From the NCBI GenBank assembly GCA_946807835.1, contig OX327702.1:1674001-1738000 (forward strand): DNA of 64,000 bases, in the 5' to 3' direction. The notes beneath the pieces are model-generated. The model saw nothing but the letters and a program-made list of their open reading frames with translations. It was not told the origin of the DNA and ran no database searches. Of the stretch, positions 27,931 to 39,922 are shown one piece after another; the first letter of the stretch is position 1; each line of letters begins with the position of its first letter. Made by a program: the position numbers and the translations under genes. This stretch comes from Ailanthus altissimus (lineage: Eukaryota > Streptophyta > Magnoliopsida > Sapindales > Simaroubaceae).

Positions 27931-28806
27931 AGACCTTCTCAGTAGTAGCAAGAATTAAAAATGGGTTTGCCTCGCAAAATTTCTTAACTTATTCAATTAG
28001 GTTAGAGAAACTTTCGTCGGGGTATCCAACAGGACCGCTAAGATCTATAGTAGAAGATCTCAGATCAAGGTCTTATCATATTTTTTTAAAATTTTAAAAA
28101 TTTATGATAAAATTTTTAAAATCATTAAAATTTATGTCTTTTGATAAAAAAAAACATTAAAGATTCAAATGCCTTTTCTCTCTTAATAATTTTTTTTTTT
28201 GAAAAGCTCTTAATAATTTTTTTATCTTAGAACATAAATGTTAATGAGTCACAAATAATGTAATTTACCATTTATGGGAAGTGAGCTCAGTTGGCCATTT
28301 AATTTACCTCGTCAGCCCACATGCTCCTGCTCCTTTGAAAGAATATGTAGTGGGGTCTCTCTTCAAATGCAAATATAATAAACTTTTGGCTTCACACTCA
28401 CACAGCCCCACGTCTTTTCTTTACAAATTTGACATTTCACTCCGTTAATTCACAAGTCCTTATCATTTTTGCTGTGTTATTATTGTCATTAACATTAATT
28501 TAAAACTTTTTAATTTTAATTTGTCAGATCAAATCAACTGTATTTGTATTTGGACACGAAATGAGACGAGTGACCGACACGTGGACGGCCTGTAGGGGCA
28601 TGCGTGGAATATTATTTAGTTTTTATTTTTTTTTACAATAGCATTAAATTGCTTTTTAGTTTTGGAAACGAACACTGAACTCGAGTTTAATCATTTGATT
28701 TTTTTTTGAAGAAAAAATCTATTTTTTAACAATTGAAAGTGATTAAGACTATGAAATTCGCTAAACGTCATTGCTTGTTGCTCTTTTGTTAATAGATTAC
28801 AATTAT

Positions 28807-29271
28807 ATTAATATTCTGTAGTATATGAGTATTATTTTAATAATAATAAACAGTATCTTAAAATTCGCTAAGCGGTGATTCCATCACTCGTTAAATTAAT
28901 TATACATATAATATGACTTTTATTTTAAAAATATTATTTTAATTAATTCGTATATTAGAAAGACTTGAATTCAAACTTGTAAATTACTTATGTCTATTAG
29001 ATGATAAACAAACTTTGTGATGTATTTAGACACACAAATATCTATGAAAATAAAAAACCTTGAGTAATATTAATTTATTTTATGTCAATTAATAATACTA
29101 TGTCGAAAGTTTTGATTTTTCTTTTCATCTGTTCTATTTATTTAATAAAAGTTATAAACTTTATGTATATGCAATAAAAATCATGTTTGATAAATATATC
29201 AATGATATAAACACTCATCAAACTTTAGACTCTCTTATACCAACTATGCAATATTATTAAAAAATGATCAT
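28807..29271 (+). repeat. Dispersed repeat, family C, copy 2
   Basis: Collinear partner of 12031-12502 in the same orientation, about 16.8 kb away. Confidence 0.8.
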
Positions 29272-30223
29272 ATGGAAATATTTCTACATAATTTAATATA
29301 ATATTAAGTTAATAGAAATATTTTTAAGTAAAGGTCCCTTCATTTAAATTTTCTATTTAAAAGTGTGATTTAAATTTTTATCAATTAATTTTATGTAATT
29401 TAATAGTATAAAGTTAAATGCTTTTTTTTATTTTAAATCTACACCGTTAATTGTATGAAATTATTAAATTACATAAAATTAATTGATAAAAATTTAAATC
29501 TCCTTCTAAATTGTTTAAGTAAATTTCTTTCCTTTTTTTTAAATACGTAGAAGCATATAAAAATAAACAACATTTCGGTTTTAATTGGCCAATGCAAGAT
29601 AGCACAATTTATAAAAGTTTGAACTGTTTTTCATTTTTTTTTTTAACCAAAGGTCATGTATTTTTGAAAGATTTGTATAAAATTTAACATAGTATAAATT
29701 TGAGAACTACTATTTTATTTTGTTATTAATGTTTTTTAAATAAAAATAAATAAAATTTTAATTTATAAATGAAATAAATACAAATAAAATTACAAAAGTG
29801 CCCCCCAATTACAAAGGTATAATTGAATTGGTCATAAATATGTTTTTGAGGTCATCCGAATTTAAATAAAAAATAAGAGTTGATATTTTATGAATAAAAT
29901 TTCTCATATTTGACTCGGCATCATGGATGCCCCTGATTCAAAACCAGTAGGCCATTGTCCACAGTCACAACTGAGATTATGTCTAGCTAATAGTCAAAGC
30001 TTCAGTAAATTATAGGTTTGCTGTGAATAATTAACATAACTTACCCTTGATGGTACCAAATCGCAGAATCCAAAGCCACTTTGCTTCCATTCTCTCCTCG
30101 CTTCCAAAACATATCGTGCCCTGATAATCTAACAAAATCCGCATCATTTATGCCCAACACAAAAGTACAAAGAGGAAGCCTATAAAATAAAATAAAATAA
30201 AAACACAAAAACAAAGGAAAAAT
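29272..30223. other. AT-rich intergenic DNA
   Basis: No gene supported. A minus-strand frame at 30041-30190 ends in a donor-like AAG|GTAAGT but has no partner exon. Confidence 0.4.
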
Positions 30224-31992
30224 ATTAGTGGGATTTTGTGATCTATTTGTATAATTTGACATAACGCAGAAGTATATTAAATGCATTTGACCACTGTTTT
30301 AGTTAGGAATTGTTTTTTTTTACCCAAGTCAATTTTTTTAATTTATATTTTTGTTAATTAAATATATGTTATGTGAATCATTTTACCCCCAATTTTAATA
30401 TTTTTAATTAATTAATTTTAATTTTTTTATAAAAAATTAATTATTTAATTTCATTATTTATTCTAAATTAAATAGTTTAAAATATTTTAAAAAATGAATA
30501 TCTTTTAAAATTATTTAAAATTAATAATATAATTATATTTAAAAATATAAAAATTATTTAACACAAGACGGTCGCGCATCAGCATAATGAGCTATTAATG
30601 CGTGCGAGTCAGTGTGCGCATCAACACTGATGCGCACACATATGCGTGCGCATTAGCACGCGCATAAGCCTATGCAACATTTTTAAAAAAAATTTCTTTA
30701 TTTTTACAAAAAAATAATAACAAAATTTTAATTAATTTTAAATAATAAAAATAAAAAGTTTGCTCACACAACACCTTGATGTGTGCCATGATATGCGCGC
30801 AACAAGGCGAGCCCTAGCGGGCTTCCAAGGTGATGTGCTCTCTGAAAAAATTACTTTATTTTATTTAATTAAATTATAAATTAAAAAATTAAAAGAAAAT
30901 TTTATTTTAAATTTTTTAAGAAATATTTTTTAAAATAATTTCTTTATTTTATTTGATTAAATTTTTATTTTTTAATTATTTTAATAGAAAACATATTATA
31001 TTTTTAATTTATCTTTTTAATTATTTAATTTATTTTTTATTAGAATTATATTTTTCTAATTAATTTATAACTTTAAAAAAAATATATTGATTAAAAAATA
31101 AATGTATGCTTTTTTAATTTATTATAATATTTATAATAATTTTAAAAAATTTAAAATAATACTATTGCCTATCATAGAGCGCACAATAGGGTGCTGCGTC
31201 AGTGCAATAGTACGTGCAACACTGGGTGCTACAGTAATGTGCATAATGTAGTGTGCTACAGTAGTTGTTTAAAATTTTAATTTATTTATTTTTTAAATTA
31301 TTATAAATATTATTATAACTCAAAAAAGCACTCATTTGTTTTTTAATTAATATGGTGTATAATGCGTGCGGTATTTTAAATTACTTATTTTGTAATTAAT
31401 TTATAATTAAAAATAAATAAATAAATAAAATAATTAACCCTGAACCGTGACCTCTAAACTCTCAATACTAAATTTTAATTAAATTAAAATTAATTAAAAA
31501 ATTAATTATTTTTTATAAAGAATTTTTTTTTAAAAAGCCACGTGGGCTGACACTGACGCACACATTGATGCACGAGCATCGCGTGCATTAGCAGCTCATT
31601 ATGCTAATGCGCACGCATCAGCTTGATTTAAATAATTAATTATTAATATTTATTTTAAAAATACAATTATATTATTAATTTTAAATAATTTAAAAAATAT
31701 TTATTTCTTAAAATATTTTAAACTATTTTATTTAGAATAAATAATAAAATAAAATAATTAATAATTAAAATTTTCTTTCAAAAAGAAAATTATATTAAAT
31801 ATAAAATTAGAATTAATGGCAAAATGATCCACATAACATACATTTGGTTAACAAGAATTAAAAATTTGACTTTGGTTAAAAAAAAAAATTCTAACTAAAA
31901 CAGTGGTCAAATATAGAAATTTCTCAAAAAAATTAGTGCTATTTTGTGATCTATTTGTATAATTTGACCCAACATAAAAGTATATTAAATGT
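30224..31992. mobile_element. Giant foldback element (1.63 kb) flanked by a 60-bp direct repeat
   Basis: The element 30285-31912 begins ATTTGACCACTGTTTTAG and ends CTAAAACAGTGGTCAAAT. Pairing continues inward through ATGTTATGTG/CACATAACAT, the long AT tracts, the GC patch CATCAGCATAATGAGCT (30577-30593) against AGCTCATTATGCTAATGCG (31591-31609), and the inner arm TTATAATATTTATAATAATT (from about 31120) against its inverse near 31298. Nearly the whole unit is therefore one imperfect hairpin. Outside it, ATTAGTG..ATTTTGTGATCTATTTGTATAATTTGAC..AGTATATTAAATG occurs at 30224-30283 and again at 31932-31992 in direct orientation. No protein is encoded. Confidence 0.88.
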
Positions 31993-32145
31993 CATTTTAG
32001 TATATATTTTAATAACTAGAACATTTTAAATTTTTTAAAAGAGAAGAAAACATTAAATTCATAATAAAGATATATTTTAAAAATAAAATATAACTAAAAT
32101 ATTATCGTAATAATTATTGTAAAAATTACAAATAACAAATTTATT

Positions 32146-35100
32146 TATTAGAATTATAAAAAAATATGAATTTTTTCTACGATGAATGAAAATGTATAAA
32201 ATGTGACCCATATGTAAGCTTAATGCTATTACCCAATGCATATATATATACACACACTTTACACAGTAAATATGTCTTACACAAGATATATGTTATATAT
32301 AAGTAATACGTCCTATACAAATAATATATTTTATATAAGTTATATGTCATATATAAGAAGTACAATTTAAATAGTACAATACTTCCTAAATAAATAAACA
32401 ATTCCCCTCAATTTGGTGTATAAATATTTATCATGACTAGCTTGTTAATTATATCATGAAATATTTTATTTAGGATCACTTTTGTGAGAATATCAACTAG
32501 TTGATATTGATACTTAACAAATAAAAGTTGTATAATCTTTTCTCTTCAATAAAGTGATAATAAACTTTTACATATTTAGTACAATCATATTAAATGTGTA
32601 TAATTTTAATAGTTGTCTTATTATCACAATGTAGACACATTAATTCCTTATATTTTATTCTCAAATATTTTAATATACTTTAAACATATAACAACTCGTA
32701 TACACTATGAGCCATACCTCAAAATTTACTTTTCTCACTTAATCTAACTACAATATTTTGATTCTTACTTCTTTAAGTAATTAAGTTACCTTTTACAAAG
32801 TGAGGTAACTAGATGTAGATCACATATCGATTTTATCTCCTGCCTAGTTAGAATCTATATACTTTTCAATACTTGAAACCATAATTTTGTAGGATAACAA
32901 ATCTCTTCCAAACGCACTCTTTAAGTACTTTAAGATCCTGTATACTACATTCATGCATGAATTGACTTACAACATTCATTACATAAGTTATGTCTAGCCT
33001 CGTGTAAGACAAATAGATTAGTCTTTTAATTAACCTTTGATAGCACCATTTGTCAATTGGAATTTGACTTACAAATTCTGCAAGCTAGTGATTCATCTCT
33101 ATAGGTGTCTCAACTTGTTTACAAGATAGCATCATAGTTTCAGTTAAGAGGTCTTGTACCTATTCAGTAGCATGTTCTCGGATATCCTTCTAGAAGGTGC
33201 GTAGCATTTAGGCCACGGTAGCATCCTGTATGAGAGAGAAATACTAAGTTTCGATTTTAAGACTTTAATTCTTAAGAAATATTTGAGTTGATCAAGATCT
33301 TTTATTTCAAATTAGTTGCAATTTACTATTGTAAAGTTGTTTTTTGTTCGGGTCATCTATTGTTAAGACTATGAGATCAACATATATAATCAAAACTGTA
33401 ACTTTTCCTTCTTTTGAGTCTTTATTGAGAAAAGTATTATTGACACTAAATTATTGTAAAGGCTAGTCTCGATTTGCTAATATGAAAATAAGAATACATA
33501 TTGTATTAATCTTGGTTGTTAGTGTAAAGGTTTCTTGATAATCGATTTCATACTTTTGCATATATCCTTTTGTAATTAACCTCGCTTTATATCTATCAAT
33601 ATTACCATCTGCCTTGAGTTTAACTGTAAACACCCATCTATACTCAATTATCTTATTCCCTTCGAGTAATAGGCAAATATCCAAAGTATTATTTTTTTGA
33701 AAGGCCTACATTTCTTCATTCATTGTACTAGTCCACTTTGGATCTACCAAAACATCATGTGCACTATCAGGAATATATGTAATGGATAATTGACTAACAG
33801 TAAATGCATTTGATATTGATAACTTATAAAGGGACACATGATTACTAATTGAGTACTTTGTTTTAGATTTAAGCGTAGGCTCATTTTTTTTTTAGAACTT
33901 CTCTATTTTCTCTTTGTGAATCTTTATTGGCTATATTTTCTGTGACATCAAATGTTTCACTAGGTTTATTAATTATGGGATCCAAGGATACCTATGAAAA
34001 AATGTTCTTAGTTGATTCTTCAAATGATGGTGTAAGTATAGGCAACTCATATGATGAATTGAGGAGGTCTTGATCAAAGGTCATGGCACTAAGTTTGATT
34101 TTAAAAAATTACATCTCCATCTATTACTTCAACCAAGCTTTTTATAACCAAATTTATGGGATAAGTTCTCCTCATTATGACTCTTTCCTTAAAGAGAATA
34201 CTCAAAAATTCGAAGAGAATACCCAAAAACTCCCCTTAGATAATATGGTTCTAACTCGTAAAGAAAATATTCAGGATAGCATGTAACTTCCAAGTTTGAG
34301 GATCATAACATCTATAACCCTTTTGGAACTTTAAATGACTAATAAAAATACATTTTTTTTTTGCATATAGATCAAGTTTATTTTGAAAAAAATTAGGCAC
34401 GTGAATGTAAGCTGTACATCTAAAAACTCGAGGTTTAAGATTAGAGATATGGGAACAGAAAGGAACAATTTCATCTTATGTTGAGGCATTTAAACTTTAT
34501 CACACTAGATGGTGTTCAGCTAATCAAATAAGTCATCGATTTTACTGCTTCTCCCTAATAAAACTTAAGCATATTCATACCAAAGAGAGAAGCCTGAACT
34601 ATCTTTAATATTTGCCTATTGTTTCTTTATGCCAATCCATTTTGTTGTGGAGTATATGTGCAAGAAATTTGGTGTCAACTTTCATTTTGTTTCAAAACAA
34701 CACTTAAAGAGGCATCCATAAACTCATTACTATTGTCAGATTGTTAAACATGAATCTGCCTCTGCCATTGAGTTTTCCTCATACTATAAAATTCTTGAAA
34801 AATTATTTATACATCATTTTTATTTCAAATAAGAGATATCTGAGTTATTATAGTACATTCATTAATAAATATAACAAAATAATAGGCTTTAAAAAGGGAT
34901 AAATTTTTTATAAGACCCTATATATCTAAATGAATAATCAATCGCAAAAGGTTCTAAACTTTTATTCAAACTTGGTAGGTAAGAAATACAATGGCTCTTA
35001 ATTAGTTCACATGTCTCGTACTAAAACTTGAAATCATTCAAAAAAGAAAGAAAATATGGTTATAGTTTTTAAGATAGTAAAAAAGAAAGATGTCCAAGCC

Positions 35101-35985
35101 TTTAATGCCAGAACCAAATGGTCACTTGAACTTATCCTCACTACTCATTTGATTCACTTGATTAAATTTTGATCTCCTTTTTACATTAATTCCAAGCAAT
35201 AAAGTTTATCCCATCTAACACTATAACTAAGAATCTTATTAGTTAAAATGTCTTTGAAAATACAAAAAGAATGCCAAAACGTTATAATGCAGGTAAAGGT
35301 AGAAGTGATTCAACTAACAGAAAATATATTATATTCAAAATATGAAACTAGAAGTACAATATTTAAAGTGTGAGTATTCGATAAGATAATAAAACCCTCC
35401 CCAGTAATAAGAGATGTACTACCATTGGCTATAGAAATAACTAACTAAGGGGAAGGGAGAAAAAGATTTTAACTAGTCAGTGTCCTTAATCATGTGATAG
35501 GATGCACCTGTATTAATAATTCACCTACAATTCTTAGAAGTAACCGAAAATACAAAGGCTTTACTAAGTGTACGTGGGTGGACATCATTGTTCGTGGGTA
35601 GTACTTGCTATTTTTCTGTGGATGCTATCATCACTTTTTTTGTAATATTCTTTCAATGTTTTTTTTTTGGGGTCAAATTTCATCATTTATTCTTTATAAA
35701 AATTGACAAAGAGAGTTCAAAATATATCATTCAAAATATAAAGTACGAAGAAGATTCAAACCTACTTTGATACTATGTTAGAATTATAAAAATGTAAATA
35801 TTTTTCTAATGAATGAATATGTACAAGACCTTTATGGCATAGTATTATTATAGAAAAAGAGAAGACAAAAATCTACTTTATCCAAGAGATATATCTTATG
35901 CAATACATATGTCCTATGTAAATAATATGTCTTATACAAAAAATACGACCTAAATAAGATAATATTTTCTAAATAAATAACTTCA
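32146..35985 (-). mobile_element. Decayed full-length Ty1/copia retrotransposon
   Basis: LTRs are 32146-32400 (3' LTR, 255 bp) and 35776 to about 35985 (5' LTR). Both start TRTTAGAATTATAAAA, carry several TATGTCYTAYAYAA motifs and end TAAATAAATAA. On the minus strand the 5' LTR is followed at once by TAGTATCAAAGTAGG (35775-35761), close to the initiator-Met tRNA primer-binding site. The 3' LTR is preceded by a purine tract, TTGAGGGGAAT (about 32401-32411). No clear target duplication survives. The reading frames are badly broken. Confidence 0.88.
33463..34670 (-). pseudogene. Broken copia pol (integrase and reverse transcriptase remnants)
   Basis: RT fragment at 33684-33463 reads YRWVFTVKLKADGNIDRYKA then RLITKGYMQKYEIDYQETF, a typical copia RT start. 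Integrase fragment near 34665-34635 reads TYTPQQNGLA. Other parts are interrupted by stops and frameshifts. This copy is much older than the 17-21 kb element. Confidence 0.85.
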
Positions 35986-37680
35986 TGCCAATACTATTTA
36001 TACTGTTAGATTACTTAATCATAAATAAACAATAAATATTAACTATTAAAAACAACAAATTCGAATAACTAAAGAAACTAGGCTTGCTTTAAAATTATGA
36101 CTTAAAATAAAAATATAATCATACTAAAATAATAATATCAAATCAAGCTCAATCTTTGTTTTAAAAAAATAATCCATAAAAAAAGATAATCTATCTCTAA
36201 TTTATGTTTTATATCAATTCTCATATTCTTCGTAAAAGAAACTCGTCCTTGAATTTTGTTGCAAACAAGGATGGAGATTGAGAGAGTTCGAAGAGATGAC
36301 TATTGTTTAATAAAGTCTTACATTTGAAAACCTTGATGTAGTTATCCACTAAAATTATTTCATATTTTTTAAATTTTCCTTCTTATTATATATATGCTTG
36401 ACTATTATTGATTTATTATAATGAAATACCATTAGATGATCCCATAAAGGTATAATTGAAGTCTCTCAAGAATTGCATAAGTATTTTTTTTTCTTCTTAA
36501 TTTTAAAGTAAATTTCATTGTTTTTAATTTTAAATACACTAGTTGAACCACAATTAACACCTAACTCTAGGCAAGTAACACTCAAAATAAAGTCATTAAT
36601 GTGTTTATTCATTCATTTATTAAAATTTTTTTTGGGGGAAAGGAATGTGTCTAAAAGTGAAATCAAGAACCTTCATGGGATTCGCCTTGTTAAAACAAAC
36701 AATGCTGACAAATTTCAACCCAAATTGAAATAATTAAAACTGATCGAGCCATAGTAATCAAACATGTATGCAATGATCAAATTTAGGTGAAAAGACCCAG
36801 AGAGCCTGAATCTTTGTGGGCATTTAGGTCAAAATAACACTATTACTTTGGCGACGGCTGCTGTTGCAATACAATGTTATTATTGTCTATTACATTATTC
36901 CTCCTTCAAAATTAAGCATCTTCGATGACACCTCAACCTGCTGAGTTGATTGTACTTGTTCACATTACCAAATTAATTTATTTAATATTATTAGTATGTT
37001 TTACTATTGTTCCCATGGGATTTTAGCATAAACCTAATTTTTTTTAGGGCTTAGCATAACCCACAAGCCATGAACTAGAATATTCTAAAGTCTATTTGCT
37101 TAAGGTCCAAGGTCAGGCCCATCACCCAGACATCATAGGCGTCAACCTATTACTAAAGAAAGGTCTTGATAGTAAAAAAGAGAATGGTATTGGGATCCTC
37201 TTATGGCTCTCAACTTCAAAGTCCTTGACACCAACAAACATTTCTCAATAACTAATATTGGCTGAGCTGATTACATCAGTCTTTATTGAGAATTGTAAAC
37301 TCACCAACACCACTGAGAATCCCAAAATTGGACCTTTGACCAACCAATTTATACAATTACGGGATCAACCAATTAACTTTATTCTCAAGAATCTCAGAGG
37401 TCAATAATTTTTGGCATAAATTAAATTAAAATAAATTAGGGATGAGCAAGTTAGAAAAGTACATAATTACCCTAATTTTAATAAGACTTTGTAATGCACA
37501 CTTATAAAAAAAAAGTTAAGGGGATAAGAAAAATGCTCTTTTTCTTTTTTCCTATGGGAAAAATTTCATATTTATTTTTAGAATCTTTTTTTTAAAGTTC
37601 TATCTTTAATATTAAAATATAACTTTTTTCTAATAAAAAATATACATCTTTCCTTAAACACTTTTATAAAATTTTCTTTT
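35986..37680. other. Intergenic DNA, unclassified
   Basis: No gene supported. 36840-37400 is less AT-rich and may be further element debris, but I see no frame or terminal repeat. Confidence 0.4.
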
Positions 37681-37858
37681 GCCTACCTGATGTTTCCTTA
37701 GACCCTTATTAACTTGAGTATTGAAGAAATATTGTTGAAAAAAAACTCAAATGTTGCCTAATAGATTTTGCCTTCCTAATGTTTCCTTAGACCCTCATTA
37801 ATTTGAGTATTGAAGAAATATTGTCGAAAAAAAACTCAAATGTGGCCTAACATAATTA
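37681..37858. repeat. Tandem duplication, period 89 bp
   Basis: GCCTACCTGATGTTTCCTTA (37681) recurs as GCCTTCCTAATGTTTCCTTA (37770). Both continue GAGTATTGAAGAAATATTGT and AAAAACTCAAATGT. Confidence 0.9.
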
Positions 37859-38483
37859 GTGGTTGCAAGAAGCTCGAAAGTCTAACGATTATTTAGATTG
37901 GTCAATCGAGCCCAATCCGTTAGGAGACTAACAATTATTTTTAGAGATTTATAAATTTAACATATTGACTTAAGACAGTCCAAAATTCAGGGTCAACAAC
38001 TATCATTAAAATAATAAATAAAAAATAGGGTAAATAAAATAAATTTTAAGATTTTTTATCAAATAAAAATAAAATACCAAGTGTAATTTGAATTCAAATC
38101 AATTGACACTAAAAAAAGAAGTTATTTTACTATTAAAATTACATTGAAAAATCTTTCGAGAGCAACAACAAATGTACTTTGAATATTAATCACCAAAAAA
38201 AAAAAAAATTGCTGTATAGAGCAAAGTGCAAATCACTTCCACGTACAATCTCTTATTATTTATATATAAGAGTGAGAAGTCACGATTTTTTTTTTTAATG
38301 AGGAAATTCTATGTTATTAAAAAAAAAATTCAATAAAATTGTAGACATTAATAATATTTATTTATGTTGAATATTAATGATATAATGTTGCACGTGATGA
38401 ATATGACTTTCTACACTATTAATTTTTTTTTAAAGAATACATTAACTTGTACAATAAATAATAAGAATAGTATTACATTATAT

Positions 38484-38800
38484 ACTAACAATATTCAGAC
38501 CAAATAACCCTCACAATTTAAGAACAAAAACCTCATATGCAGAAAATAAAAGCCCTTAATAAATTACACACTAACAATGTTCAGATTAAATAACCCTTAC
38601 ATTCAAAAGAATAGCAACCTCGTACATAAGAAGTAAAAGCCTCCAATAACTTATGCACTAACAATGTGCAGACCAAATAACCTTCACAATTCTGAAAAAA
38701 AACCCCAATAACTTACTAATAATGTTTAGACTAAATAATTCTCATAATTGAAAATAAAAATGTCATACACAAGAAATAAAAGGGCCCAATAACAAAATTT
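38484..38800. repeat. Four-copy tandem repeat, period about 87 bp
   Basis: ACTAACAATRTTCAGAYYAA starts at 38484, 38570, 38657 and (diverged) 38715. Each is followed by AATAACCYTYACAATT and an AGAARTAAAAGCCC block. The third unit is shortened by about 30 bases. Confidence 0.82.
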
Positions 38801-39420
38801 ATACAGAGAATAATTTTTTTTAATAATTATCATTATAAGAAGAAAAATAAAATACGTCACTCTAATATTTATCAAGATTTAAACCCTTGCTTCACCCTCA
38901 AGTGCAAGTGATTTCTAAGTAGTTTGACTTGATCAATTATTCAATTTTCTAATTTCTCCTTTAGCCGATATCTTTAAAAAATTTATAAGATCTTACAATC
39001 TTTGCCACTTTTTTTGGGGATATTGTTAAATTCTTAGTTTAGAAAATACATGTTAGCATTGAATTATATTTTGAATGTTATTGCATAATTGTGCACGTTT
39101 AAATTATTATTATTATTATTTTTTTTTTTTTTTGCGCAAACGTTTAAAGTATTTAAACTAAATAAGAACCACATTAAATTTTATCACTCACTTGAATATC
39201 GCGGCCTTGTTGTCGTTATTCAATATTAAATGAAATAACAAAGTAAAAATAATGCTATTTGTGGCGATTTAAAATCAAATAAATAATAAAGAGGGGAGAT
39301 ATATTAACGTTTTTTTATATTTAAATTATAACAAAATAAAATTTAGAAAACATTTATTAATTAATTAATAAAGAAACAAAAGGAAAGCCAAAAAGGGCAA
39401 AAAAAAAAAAAAAAAAACAA
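38801..39420. other. AT-rich DNA upstream of RAPTOR
   Basis: No gene; it presumably contains the RAPTOR promoter at its right end. A long A run sits at 39398-39417. Confidence 0.5.
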
Positions 39421-39431
39421 GACAGGGGAAC

Positions 39432-39444
39432 TATATAATATAAA
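39432..39444 (+). promoter_or_regulatory. TATA box of RAPTOR
   Basis: A TATA-rich motif, TATAATATAAA within 39432-39444, is followed by a C/T-rich leader. Initiation near 39465 would give a leader of about 450 nt before the start codon at 39923. Inferred from composition and spacing. Confidence 0.45.
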
Positions 39445-39523
39445 ACACGTACATTCCTTCTATTTCTTTGACAAAATCCTTATTTTTACCCTTTTTATTT
39501 GTTTGTGTGCCGCCACTTAATAT

Positions 39524-39872
39524 ATGCTCCTCCGCCGCCGCCACTACCACCAAGACTGCCGTCGCTGCTAGGTTTCCGACGACTACTCTCTTCAGTTGTC
39601 TCTCTCTCGCTTCTTCTCCAAGCTGGATTCTCTTTCTTTCCTCCGTCGCATCTCCATGCGCCGCTGGTTCAGCGGCTTCGTTGATTAGCCTCAACTCTCT
39701 CGTATCTTCACCGTGTCTCTGTCTCTGTCTATCTCTCTATTTTAACTCATTACAAATTCGTCGATTCTAAATTGCATCCGAATTAAAAACACTTAGGGTT
39801 TTTTTTTTTAATTTCAATTTTAATAGCGTGCATATTATGGTCATCAAATTTAGGGCAAAAAGGGAAGGCTGA
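39524..39872 (+). promoter_or_regulatory. Three short upstream ORFs in the RAPTOR leader
   Basis: If the leader begins near 39465, it carries three complete ATG-to-stop uORFs before the main ATG: 39524-39571 (15 codons plus TAG, arginine-rich), 39656-39688 (10 codons plus TAG, MRRWFSGFVD) and 39837-39872 (11 codons plus TGA). None overlaps the main frame at 39923. A leader intron is possible, because a T-rich tract ending in AG lies at about 39801-39826; it would remove the first two at most. In plants, reinitiation after uORFs depends on TOR, S6K and eIF3h, which makes uORFs on a TOR subunit notable. Confidence 0.5.
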
Positions 39873-39922
39873 TTGATTGATTTGATTTGATTAATAATTA
39901 TCGGGAGTTTTTGGTGATTTGG

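Noticed and set aside
30041..30286. Minus-strand frame with an exon-like end (WYHQG before GTAAGT)
   Set aside because: The donor-like site is good, but no acceptor, partner exon or known family could be found. It may be a captured gene fragment, but this is not supported.
39468..39770. Open frame in the RAPTOR leader
   Set aside because: It has no ATG start in the right place and is low-complexity P/S/L from C/T-rich leader DNA. Only the short ATG uORFs are kept.
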